The translations under genes and the position numbers were made by a program. Below the pieces are notes generated by a model. That model saw only the letters and a program-made list of their open reading frames with translations. It had not been told where the DNA came from and ran no database searches. From assembly GCA_034716155.1 (NCBI GenBank), contig JAYEFR010000065.1, forward strand, positions 1 to 19,304: 19,304 nt of DNA. Reading direction: 5' to 3'. This document shows, one piece after another, positions 5,948-13,241 of this stretch (its first letter is position 1; the number at the start of each line of letters is the position of its first letter). The DNA is from JAGGYK01 sp034716155. Lineage in GTDB: Bacteria > Desulfobacterota > Desulfomonilia > UBA1062.

Positions 5948-6820
5948 ACACACCCCGCTCCATTCGCAGAGATTATCATTAAATACCTCTGGGAATCGGG
6001 ATATGATCCCCCATACCTTTGTAGCAGGCGTAGCCTTAGCATACCGGCCTGCCACACGGTTTGTCTTTGCTGCGATTATAGCTGCCTCGTGCAATTTCAG
6101 TCCGGCCCAGGCAAAGGCGGAAACCATCCCGGTAATAGTATCCCCTGTTCCTCCTATGGCCTCTAATTCAGGGATGTCAGGCTCAGCAATGGTGTTTATA
6201 ATTCGCCCATCCTTAACCACATAATCAGTCGTCCCCTTAATTAATAATAACTTGGAAGCACCTTTGTTTTGGTAGGCAGTCTCTATTAATGTATGGACAT
6301 GGTTTATATCTGTATTAAAAAGATGCCTGCTTATATAGGCAGGGTGTGTAGCCTCCACGTCAGCTAAAAATGCCATTTCAGAAAGATCCGGGGTAAAGAT
6401 ATCGAATCTTGTTGCCAGGCCTGTTGCCTTTACTGCATACATCGAGGAGGCATCAGCAATCATGATTGGTCTCTTTGGACATCTTTCTACAGATTCGCAT
6501 ACTTTTCTCATCAGTCCCATAACCGGGAGGATATAGTGCAGCACCAATACATCAGGTGAGAGTGTATAGACATTTTTTATAAGATATTCATAGAGGGATC
6601 TGCTCCCTTTTCCTTCACCAATATCGCCGGCAAGCAGTGCTTGAGGGGGGTCAATCTTTAGGTACTCACATGTAATACATGCTGCACTTATTAAGGCAGC
6701 AGTACCCTGGGTGCAGGGGATCTTCAAATCATTGATGGCCAAGAACTCCCCACCAAACCTTACTTCTCCCAAGGTGAGAGGGAAGTCCCTTATTGGCACT
6801 GTTCCGCAAATGAGCATCAT
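5912..6820 (-). CDS. Ribokinase-superfamily / YjeF-C-like protein of the selenium cluster
   Basis: The 302-residue protein shows the ribokinase/ADP-dependent NAD(P)H-hydrate dehydratase signature GGTGDTITG at 223-231, with the catalytic-type Asp (D227), KGTTDY at 195-200, and NRVAGRYA near the end. The N-terminus (ICGTVPIRDFPL, QGTAALISAA) looks like a specific family rather than the full YjeF epimerase fusion. The phosphorylated or dehydrated substrate is unknown. It lies between DUF3343/YedE and TusA in a same-strand cluster, so a role in selenium handling or sensing is inferred only from context. The last 13 residues (CMKTGVRDQGSV region, from about 290) are encoded by a dispersed repeat; the natural end was probably near FPEVFNDN. 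The start at 6820 has a tandem ATG and only a weak ribosome-binding site. Confidence 0.65.
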   Translation of the reverse strand: MMLICGTVPIRDFPLTLGEVRFGGEFLAINDLKIPCTQGTAALISAACITCEYLKIDPPQALLAGDIGEGKGSRSLYEYLIKNVYTLSPDVLVLHYILPVMGLMRKVCESVERCPKRPIMIADASSMYAVKATGLATRFDIFTPDLSEMAFLADVEATHPAYISRHLFNTDINHVHTLIETAYQNKGASKLLLIKGTTDYVVKDGRIINTIAEPDIPELEAIGGTGDTITGMVSAFAWAGLKLHEAAIIAAKTNRVAGRYAKATPATKVWGIISRFPEVFNDNLCEWSGVCMKTGVRDQGSV

Positions 6821-6921
6821 CTTAAATATTTTTCTCCATATTTACAAACCCCCATGCCTGCTGGGCAGGCACAACGAAAGATGAAAATATTTTCGGGATG
6901 AGGGTTCTCTCGCTTGCATTT

Positions 6922-7046
6922 TATCGCTTTTTGATACATCCTTTCGGCTTGCTTACGGGCGCTCCCTAACTTGCCCTTCGGGCTCAAACATAAGGGAGCG
7001 ATTCCCCTTTAAGCTCCGCCGAAGGATGTATTAGCAAATCGCGATA
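6922..7046. repeat. Nested long imperfect palindrome (MITE/REP-like)
   Basis: Three nested arm pairs fold this gap between the kinase-like and DUF3343 genes. They are TATCGC (6922-6927) with GCGATA (7041-7046), TACATCCTTTCGGC (6935-6948) with GCCGAAGGATGTA (7018-7030), and CGCTCCCT (6960-6967) with AGGGAGCG (6993-7000). A GCCC-TTC-GGGC hairpin (6973-6983) lies inside. It codes for nothing recognisable and would make a stable cruciform or RNA structure within the transcript. Confidence 0.65.
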
Positions 7047-7057
7047 GAAGGTATAGC

Positions 7058-7729
7058 TCAAGAATCCCTCCATCCCTTAATCTGCACAGACAGATTCCCC
7101 CTTTGTCCCCCGTAAATCCCCCTTTGAAAGGGTGACGCCCCTTTAATTCCCCCTTTGAAGGGGGCCAGGGGAATGTTATTGGAACCCCCCTGATCCCCGA
7201 CCCCTGTTTTCATATAAAGCTTAAGAGACTCCATAAAGGCCCTATCCAGCATCAAGGCACATAATGTATAACCAAGATCCTTTGGCCTTGGTATTTCGGT
7301 AAGCTTTTTATCGATCAATTCATTGTGGAGATAGGGGATGTCAGGACAGCCTCCGCCGGAGGTATTTAAGATTACCCCTGTATTCTTATCGAAAGTGAGC
7401 TTCATATTGGCCGCCTTGACCATTATTGCATCTCCAAAGTGGGTGATCTTGACAATGTCCAAAAGTTCTAAGTCACCTTTTAAGGCAACGAGTTCAATAT
7501 AGGTTACATCTCTCTGTTTAAGAAGCCTCTCTATACCCATCTGCTCAACCAGATTTATCTCTACCGCCAAATCGCAGCCTTTTCTTAAACTAGGAGGCGG
7601 GGCAACCAGCTTTACAACATAATTGGCCCCTTTAAGCGCCCTTTCTGCCTTTATAGCATCTTCCACCCTGGCAAATAGAATAAGGCCGCTGCCTTCAAAT
7701 GGGGTCTTTCTTCTTAATTTAAAAGCCAT
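7058..7729 (-). CDS. DUF3343 (putative Se/S carrier-like) protein with repeat-derived tail
   Basis: Residues 14-75 (GLILFARVEDAIKAERAL..., with C52 in RKGCDLAVE) match the DUF3343 family, annotated as putative Se/S carrier-like. A second conserved-looking block holds GGGCPDIPYL at 125-134, with C128. The gene starts one base after the yedE stop, so the two are tightly coupled. From residue 172 (YMKTGVGDQGG) to the end, about 52 residues come from dispersed repeat sequence with NIPLAPFKGG and SPFQRGI, typical translations of CCCCCTTTGAA repeats. The true domain probably ended near 171. The carrier role is inferred from the family label and position between a YedE transporter and selD. Confidence 0.75.
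   Translation of the reverse strand: MAFKLRRKTPFEGSGLILFARVEDAIKAERALKGANYVVKLVAPPPSLRKGCDLAVEINLVEQMGIERLLKQRDVTYIELVALKGDLELLDIVKITHFGDAIMVKAANMKLTFDKNTGVILNTSGGGCPDIPYLHNELIDKKLTEIPRPKDLGYTLCALMLDRAFMESLKLYMKTGVGDQGGSNNIPLAPFKGGIKGASPFQRGIYGGQRGNLSVQIKGWRDS
7092..7214 (-). repeat. CCCCCTTTGAA repeat block inside the DUF3343 3' end
   Basis: Three units of ATTCCCCCTTTG type occur at about 7094, 7116 and 7146 on the plus strand, the last two forming CCCCTTTGAAGGGG-like hairpins. The right edge is CCTGTTTTCATATA (about 7201-7214), the same border sequence as the other dispersed repeats, on the opposite strand TATATGAAAACAGG. Confidence 0.7.
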
Positions 7730-7730
7730 G

Positions 7731-8807
7731 TTATCTTGCCCTTTCCATCATTGAAAAGCCGATAGCCAGAGAAAATACCAGACCTATAATTACTGTTAGT
7801 GGTCCAAATTCACCCACACCTTTAGGGCTGCTTGCCAGAAGAAAGTTATGAGAAAATGCAGCTCCTGCAATAAGACCAAGGATAGTAATACTTGCATCGG
7901 TATCACCTTCGCCTGCCAGGATTGTCTGCCGCAAAGGACATCCACCCAAAAGGGTAGCGGTGAGACCGGCTAAAGCCATGCCCAAGAAATTCCAAAGGTG
8001 ATTGCTATGAGCTACTGGTTGGTTGTCAAAACCCCAGTGGTAAAAACCAGAGGAAAAGTTACCAAGCAAATAATTGCAAATCAATGCACCAAAGAAAAAG
8101 GCAGCAATACCACTGAAAAGATAAAAATCTTTTACCAGCATGATGTCTCTCCAGCCTCCTACAAAGCACATCCTTGTGCGCTGGGCAATGAAACCTACAA
8201 AGAGACCTGCAGCAAGCGAGATCCAAAGTAGGGCATACATTGAACCAGGCCCTTTTTGGCTAAAAAAGAGAAAGTGTGGCTTGAATATGACGAACAGGAG
8301 AAGTGTAAGCATAAATAAAGGGATCATCCATGCCGATACTGTAGAAACTTTACCTGAGCGGCCAAGATTATAACCTCCTTTTAAAAACCGGATGCCGATA
8401 AATGCCCCGAAAATCACCCCTAGAAGGGCAGTGATTCCATTAAGGTCACCACCTGCAAGCCTGACAAGCGCCCTGATAGGACATCCAAGAAAGACGAGCG
8501 CTCCTATCATGAAAAACGCACCTAACAAAAAACGTATTATGGGTGAAGAACCTCCCCTGGGTCTAAACTCTTTGAAGGCATATGCAGAGATAAGAGCGCC
8601 AAACACAAAACCCATGATTTCAGGGCGTAGATACTGCACTACCCCTGCTCGATGTAGCCCTAGTCCACCTGCAATATCTCGATAAAAGCAGGCCACACAG
8701 ATGCCCATGTTTGGAGGATTTCCCCACCTCGTAAGCAGACATGCACCGGCCCCAAAGATAAGGCCTCCTAAGATAATCCAGGTTTTTTCTGTCCAGAATC
8801 TGCTCAT
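7731..8807 (-). CDS. yedE: YeeE/YedE-family membrane protein, putative selenium transporter
   Basis: This is a 358-residue polytopic inner-membrane protein with about nine or ten hydrophobic segments. It has the Cys motifs of the YeeE/YedE family: NMGICVACFYRD (C37, C40), LGCPIRAL (C109), RTRMCFVGGWRD (C214) and GGCPLRQ (C290). The two CPxR halves suggest an internal repeat. Family members move thiosulfate-type sulfur or, in the YedE branch associated with selenium genes, presumably selenium. I chose the second of two tandem ATGs (8807), because AGGAGG at 8813-8818 is 5 nt from it but only 2 nt from 8810. It is the first gene of the cluster, preceded by the shared promoter-like block and divergent from lysR. 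Confidence 0.88.
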   Translation of the reverse strand: MSRFWTEKTWIILGGLIFGAGACLLTRWGNPPNMGICVACFYRDIAGGLGLHRAGVVQYLRPEIMGFVFGALISAYAFKEFRPRGGSSPIIRFLLGAFFMIGALVFLGCPIRALVRLAGGDLNGITALLGVIFGAFIGIRFLKGGYNLGRSGKVSTVSAWMIPLFMLTLLLFVIFKPHFLFFSQKGPGSMYALLWISLAAGLFVGFIAQRTRMCFVGGWRDIMLVKDFYLFSGIAAFFFGALICNYLLGNFSSGFYHWGFDNQPVAHSNHLWNFLGMALAGLTATLLGGCPLRQTILAGEGDTDASITILGLIAGAAFSHNFLLASSPKGVGEFGPLTVIIGLVFSLAIGFSMMERAR

Positions 8808-8863
8808 CATATCCTCCTTTTCTTACCTTTATTTGCTGGACACATTTTGGATATCTAATAGAT

Positions 8864-8930
8864 TTAGAGAATATAGCAAATTCAAAAAAGTTATAATATA
8901 TGATTGATTATAATCAAACTTTATGATACT
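8864..8930. promoter_or_regulatory. yedE/lysR intergenic promoter-operator, shared with selD
   Basis: For yedE (minus strand), TTTGAT (8918-8913) and TATAAC (8895-8890) are 17 bases apart. The perfect 12-bp palindrome TGATTATAATCA (8905-8916) overlaps the -35. The block matches 4398-4464 upstream of selD at 55 of 67 positions. LysR-type regulators usually bind dyads in such a divergent intergenic region, controlling both the neighbour and their own gene. Confidence 0.65.
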
Positions 8931-8977
8931 TGGATTTTATGGGTCATATCGCGTATGAAAATTTCAAAAATATAACT

Positions 8978-9898
8978 ATGGAACAGTTGGAGGCACTTGT
9001 TTATCTGGTAGAGGAAAGGAGTTTTTCTCGTGCAGCTAGGAAGATGTTTCTTACACAACCTTCTTTAACCAAACGTATTAAGAATTTAGAGCAGGTAGTA
9101 AATGCAAGGATTATTAATAGGCAAAATACAGGGATTACTTTGACACCTGAAGGCAAGGTGGCCTATGGTTATGCAAAGAGGATCCTTAAGTTACGAGATG
9201 AGGCAAGAGAAAAGGTCTCAATGGTAAGAGATGATGCATCCGGCAATATCTTTATAAGTGCCAGCACTATTCCTGCTACGTATATACTCCCTCAGGTACT
9301 AAAAAGTTTTAGTATGAGTTATCCTAATATTAAAATCCATATCCAGACTACGGATAGTGAAGAAACATTAGAGATGATACTGGATAATCGCTCTGAGATT
9401 GGATTTATTGGAAAGCAATCATTAAACAGAAAATTGATTAGTGAGCCTTTATGGGATGACTGTCTTGTCCTGGTCGTCCCGAAGAATCATCCCTGGAGCA
9501 AGGAGAGTCTTGTCACATTTGAGTCTCTGTGTAAGGAGCCTTTCATTATGAGGGAGAGGGGTTCGGGTACAAGGGAGGTATTGGAAGACTATGTCTTAAA
9601 AAACACCGGCAGGGGTTTGGCTCAGTTTAATGTTGTCTGTGAAGTAGGGAGTTCTGAGGCTGTCAAAGAGGCGGTTATGGTGGGCTTGGGTGTCTCCATA
9701 CTTTCTATTCATGCGGTGAAAAGAGAGGTTGCTAAAGGCGATCTTGTTTGTATACCAATCCAGGATTTTTCTATCAGGCGAAATTTTTATTTGATTTACA
9801 AAAGACAACTCCATTTGTCTTACCATCAAAGGCTCTTTTTAGAATTTGTGAAAGATTACAAACTCTTAAGTTCTATTGGATCTCTATCGTGTGGATAA
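8978..9898 (+). CDS. LysR-family transcriptional regulator of the selenium cluster
   Basis: The protein is 306 residues from the ATG at 8978. It has an N-terminal winged helix-turn-helix (MEQLEALVYLVEERSFSRAA then MFLTQPSLTKRIKNLE) and a C-terminal periplasmic-binding-like effector domain (from about residue 90). I prefer 8978 because family members begin a few residues before this helix. In-frame starts at 8939 (ATG) and 8930 (TTG) exist but would begin at or beside the operator-like block, and none has a clear Shine-Dalgarno. It diverges from yedE. I infer it senses a selenium or sulfur metabolite and regulates yedE and selD through their shared upstream block. The effector is unknown. Confidence 0.9.
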   Translation: MEQLEALVYLVEERSFSRAARKMFLTQPSLTKRIKNLEQVVNARIINRQNTGITLTPEGKVAYGYAKRILKLRDEAREKVSMVRDDASGNIFISASTIPATYILPQVLKSFSMSYPNIKIHIQTTDSEETLEMILDNRSEIGFIGKQSLNRKLISEPLWDDCLVLVVPKNHPWSKESLVTFESLCKEPFIMRERGSGTREVLEDYVLKNTGRGLAQFNVVCEVGSSEAVKEAVMVGLGVSILSIHAVKREVAKGDLVCIPIQDFSIRRNFYLIYKRQLHLSYHQRLFLEFVKDYKLLSSIGSLSCG

Positions 9899-9939
9899 TC
9901 CTTGCATCTTTGCTGATTTCTGGCTAGATATTGTGGGCT

Positions 9940-10083
9940 TGTATGAAAATAGGCACAAAGCTTTGTAGGGGCCTTTTGCCCTCATCGGCCCTTAGGCGGA
10001 TTAGCTATATAAGGACTGAATTTATTTTATATTTTTTTAAGCTGAATGCTGATCGCTGAGAGCTGATAGCTATTTTCATATAA
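9940..10083. repeat. Composite repeat, copy B, with inverted ends (MITE-like)
   Basis: The 144-base unit begins TGTATGAAAATAGGC and ends GCTATTTTCATATA, an imperfect inverted pair of about 13 bases. Inside are the GC-rich core (9968-9995) and a run of GCTGA units at 10041-10070 (GCTGAATGCTGATCGCTGAG). It fills most of the lysR-thiolase gap. A diverged AGCTGAGTGCTAACAG also lies by copy C at 13120-13135. Confidence 0.6.
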
Positions 10084-10106
10084 AAACTTTGCATGGAGGA
10101 AGGTAG

Positions 10107-11297
10107 ATGAGGGATGAAAATGATGCAGTAATTGTGGGTGCATGCAGGACACCTTTGGGGACTTTTCAGGGTGGATTAAGTAAGGTTGGGGCTACGGATC
10201 TTGGTGCGGTTGTAATCAAAGAGGCTCTATCCAGGGCCGGCCTTAAACCTGAAGATGCGGACGAGGTGGTAATGGGCATGGTCTTACCCCTAAGTTACGG
10301 ACAGAATCCAGGCAGGCAGGCTGCCATAAAGGCTGGAATACCTGCAGAGAAAGGCGGACTCACTGTAAACAAGGTATGCGGGTCCGGCCTTATATCTGTT
10401 ATGCTCGCAGCCCAGTATGTGCAGACAGGTTTTGCAGAGATTGTGGTTGCAGGCGGGATGGAGAATATGAGCGCTGCACCCCACTATCTGCCTGATTCCA
10501 GATCAGGGATAAGAATGGGATCGGCCGCCCTGGTGGATCACATGGTACATGATGGTCTCTGGGATGTGGTGAATGATTTCCATATGGGTGTAAGTAATGA
10601 CCTCATCTCAAAAAAATGGGGGGTAACCAGAGAGGATCAGGATGCATATGCCTGCCAGTCATATGAAAGGGCCATTGATACCATAACTTGCGGCAGGTTT
10701 GCTGAAGAGATTGTCCCGGTGGGCGTCCCTGATAGGAAAAAGGGTATTATAAGAATTGATACGGATGAAGGCCCCAGGCCAACAAGCATGGAGGCGCTGG
10801 CTAAGATGAAACCCGCCTTCCAAAAAGATGGCTATGCCACGGCAGGCAATTCTTCTATTATCAGTGATGGGGCGTCAGCCCTTGTAGTTACTTCCAGAAA
10901 AAAGGCGTTATCTTTAGGCCTTGATATCCTTGCAAGGATTGTTGCATTTGGTTCTGCAGGCATTGAGCTTAAGTATGTGCTTATGGCCCCCATATATTCC
11001 ATACCAAAGACATTGAAGAAGGCTGGGGTGGGGTTGTCTGATATACAGCTGCATGAGATAAATGAGGCGTTTTCAGGCTCTACTGTGGCTATCTTGAGGG
11101 AGCTTAGCATTGATCCTGAGACAGTTAACGTAAATGGTGGAGCAGTGGCGCTAGGGCACCCGATAGGTGCATCTGGCGCTCGGGTTCTGACTACTCTGAT
11201 TTACGAGATGAAAAGGCGCCGCATAGATATCGGACAGGCCACTTTATGTTTAGGGGGAGGGGAATCTGTAACCATGATTATAGAAATGGAGGTGTGA
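10107..11297 (+). CDS. Thiolase family protein (acetyl-CoA C-acyltransferase)
   Basis: The 396-residue protein has normal length and all thiolase catalytic residues: nucleophile C91 in VNKVCGSGL, H351 in GHPIGASGAR and C381 in LCLGGGES. HEINEAFSG precedes the glycine-rich region. It performs thiolytic cleavage of 3-ketoacyl-CoA or the reverse condensation of acetyl-CoA; direction and chain length are not decidable here. The last motif is CLGGGES rather than the usual C(I/L)GGGxG. GGAGGAAGG precedes the start. It opens a four-gene set with XRE-cupin, acyl-CoA dehydrogenase and the bifunctional hydratase/dehydrogenase, which together cover a full beta-oxidation turn. Confidence 0.93.
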   Translation: MRDENDAVIVGACRTPLGTFQGGLSKVGATDLGAVVIKEALSRAGLKPEDADEVVMGMVLPLSYGQNPGRQAAIKAGIPAEKGGLTVNKVCGSGLISVMLAAQYVQTGFAEIVVAGGMENMSAAPHYLPDSRSGIRMGSAALVDHMVHDGLWDVVNDFHMGVSNDLISKKWGVTREDQDAYACQSYERAIDTITCGRFAEEIVPVGVPDRKKGIIRIDTDEGPRPTSMEALAKMKPAFQKDGYATAGNSSIISDGASALVVTSRKKALSLGLDILARIVAFGSAGIELKYVLMAPIYSIPKTLKKAGVGLSDIQLHEINEAFSGSTVAILRELSIDPETVNVNGGAVALGHPIGASGARVLTTLIYEMKRRRIDIGQATLCLGGGESVTMIIEMEV

Positions 11298-11298
11298 T

Positions 11299-11850
11299 AT
11301 GGCCAAAAAAAGAAGGGTTCTGGAATCTTTTGGCCAGAGGATACGATCTGTCAGAAAAGAAAAGGGCCTGAGTCTGGAAGACCTCTCCCTCGAGATAGGT
11401 TATCCCCTGGATGTACTTGAGAAGGTAGAGAAAGATGAAATTGTTCCGCCAGTCTCACTGGTGCTTCAGATCGGTCGCACACTAAAGGTAGATATGGAGC
11501 AACTCGAATCAGAGGAAGAGAAAGATGCGGCAAAGAGGCGTGTGAAGAGTCATAAGAAGAGAGTAGAGTCATATGCATATACGTCACTTACCAAACCAGG
11601 ACTAGACAGGCATTTGCGGGCATATCTTGTTACCATTGATCCTGTCACAGAACATAAGGGTGTTGAGTATCACCATGAAGGAGAAGAATTTATTTATGTG
11701 CTAAAGGGAGGAGTCACTGTTCAGGTCGGTCAGAATATCACAACACTTGGCAAGGGAGGGAATATCCATTTTAATTCCGCCCTGCGCCATAAACTCAGCA
11801 ATCCTACCAAAGAGACCACAGAACTTTTGGTCGTTATTTATGTCCCATGA
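11299..11850 (+). CDS. XRE-family regulator with C-terminal cupin domain
   Basis: The 183-residue protein combines an XRE/Cro helix-turn-helix (about 8-65, FGQRIRSVRKEKGLSLEDLS), a charged linker (about 70-95, rich in E/K/R) and a cupin-2 barrel (about 105-180) with EYHHEGEEFIYVLKGG and HFNSALRHKLSNP. These fit the metal/ligand residues of the barrel (H, H, E and a later H). The gene starts one base after the thiolase stop and ends 10 bases before the next start, so it belongs to this operon. It probably represses or activates the operon in response to a small ligand, perhaps an acyl-CoA or acid. The cupin ligand is unknown. Confidence 0.9.
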   Translation: MAKKRRVLESFGQRIRSVRKEKGLSLEDLSLEIGYPLDVLEKVEKDEIVPPVSLVLQIGRTLKVDMEQLESEEEKDAAKRRVKSHKKRVESYAYTSLTKPGLDRHLRAYLVTIDPVTEHKGVEYHHEGEEFIYVLKGGVTVQVGQNITTLGKGGNIHFNSALRHKLSNPTKETTELLVVIYVP

Positions 11851-11860
11851 GGAGGCCGTG

Positions 11861-13000
11861 ATGTCGTTTCAACTCACAAGTGAACAAGAGATGATCAGGT
11901 TGATGGCCAGGGATTTTGCAAAAAAGGAACTGGAACCTTATGCAGGGGAGGGGGACAAAGAAGGGATATTCCCTGAAGATGCCGTGAGAAAGATGGGCAC
12001 TCTTGGGCTACTCGGCATGATGGTCCCTTCTGAGTATGGTGGCTCTGATGCAGGGGCTGTAAGCTATTGCCTGGCTTTGCAGGAGATAGCATATGCATGT
12101 GCGTCTACAGCGGTTACCATGTCGGTGGCAAATTTATCTACAGCGCCTTTGCTGAAGTTTGGGATCGAAGAACAAAAACGTAAATATTTAGTACCCTTAG
12201 CCGGTGGGGAGATGCTGGGGAGTTTTGCTGTTACAGAGCCGGAGGCCGGCTCAGACCCGGGTAGTATGAAGACAAGGGCGGAAGATAAGGGTGATTATTA
12301 TCTGATAAACGGGACAAAGTCCTTTATTACCAATGGTGGTTATGCAGGTGTAATCAACCTGATAGCACGAACTGATCCGGATAAGGCCAACCGTGGCTTG
12401 TCTGCCTTTATTGTGGAAAAGGATCTACCCGGATTTCTAGTGGGAAATAAAGAGGACAAGATGGGGCTGAGGGCATCCAACACTGTTGAGCTGATATTTG
12501 AAGATTGCAAGATCCCAAAGGAGAATTTATTAGGTAGAGAAGGGCTGGGATTTAAGGTTGCCATGATTGCATTAGACAGTGGCCGTATAGGGATTGCATC
12601 TCAATCTTTGGGGATTGCCCGTGCCTGTCTTGATGAGGCCATTAAGTATGCAAAGGACCGCAGACAGTTTGGCAGGATTATCACTTCATTTCAGGCCATA
12701 CAGTGGATGATTGCTGATATGGCAACACAGATAGAGGCGGCAAACTGGCTTGCATTGGTGGCTGCTGACCGCAAAGATAGAGGGCTTGAATTCACAAAAG
12801 AGGCGTCCATGGCAAAGCTCTTCGCATCGGAGATCGCAAACAAGGCAGCTTATAAAGCTCTCCAGATCCATGGTGGATATGGGTATATGAAGGAATTCAA
12901 GATTGAAAGACTCTACCGCGATGCACGGGCAACGTCTATCTATGAAGGAACATCTGAGATTCAGAGGGTTGTCATTGCAAGGGAGGTATTGAGGGGGTAG
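11861..13000 (+). CDS. Acyl-CoA dehydrogenase (flavoprotein)
   Basis: The 379-residue enzyme has the usual short-chain type length. It oxidises acyl-CoA to trans-2-enoyl-CoA using FAD, with electrons passed to ETF. Visible motifs are FAVTEPEAGSDPG, SFITNGG, DRRQFG, LQIHGGYGY and IYEGTSEIQR, with the catalytic Glu at E362. A longer frame from 11747 overlaps the preceding gene and adds unrelated residues. I use the ATG at 11861 because GGAGG (11850-11855) lies about 6 nt upstream and MSFQLTSEQEMIR is the normal N-terminus. No etfAB is in the window. Confidence 0.94.
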   Translation: MSFQLTSEQEMIRLMARDFAKKELEPYAGEGDKEGIFPEDAVRKMGTLGLLGMMVPSEYGGSDAGAVSYCLALQEIAYACASTAVTMSVANLSTAPLLKFGIEEQKRKYLVPLAGGEMLGSFAVTEPEAGSDPGSMKTRAEDKGDYYLINGTKSFITNGGYAGVINLIARTDPDKANRGLSAFIVEKDLPGFLVGNKEDKMGLRASNTVELIFEDCKIPKENLLGREGLGFKVAMIALDSGRIGIASQSLGIARACLDEAIKYAKDRRQFGRIITSFQAIQWMIADMATQIEAANWLALVAADRKDRGLEFTKEASMAKLFASEIANKAAYKALQIHGGYGYMKEFKIERLYRDARATSIYEGTSEIQRVVIAREVLRG

Positions 13001-13013
13001 GGGGATATGAAAG

Positions 13014-13103
13014 CAGTTAAGAGTTAAGAGTTAAGAGTATTATTTATATGAAAATAGGCACAGAGCATTGTAGGGGCCTTTTGCCCTCATCGGCCCGCTT
13101 AAG
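13014..13103 (+). repeat. GAGTTAA heptads followed by dispersed repeat, copy C
   Basis: Three exact GTTAAGA-type heptads (13014-13037) precede TATATGAAAATAGGCAC (13045-13061) and the GC-rich core (13073-13103). The same two ingredients occur separately at 490-570 and 9940-9995. The rest of the 13001-13241 gap is AT-rich and holds no gene. Confidence 0.7.
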
Positions 13104-13241
13104 GGAAATATGCCATGCATAGCTGAGTGCTAACAGATTAGTTAGTATGCTTTTTTTGTGATGGTTCGTCAAAAGATTTGATTGTTTTATTAATCTGTAA
13201 TAAAAGTAATAAGAGATTTAACAGTAAAGGGGGGAGAAATT

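Noticed and set aside
8392..8685. 97-codon plus frame opposite yedE
   Set aside because: It is antisense to a clear membrane protein with conserved Cys motifs; a shadow frame.
11747..11860. Extended start of the acyl-CoA dehydrogenase
   Set aside because: It overlaps the cupin gene, adds non-family residues, and the internal ATG at 11861 has a proper Shine-Dalgarno.
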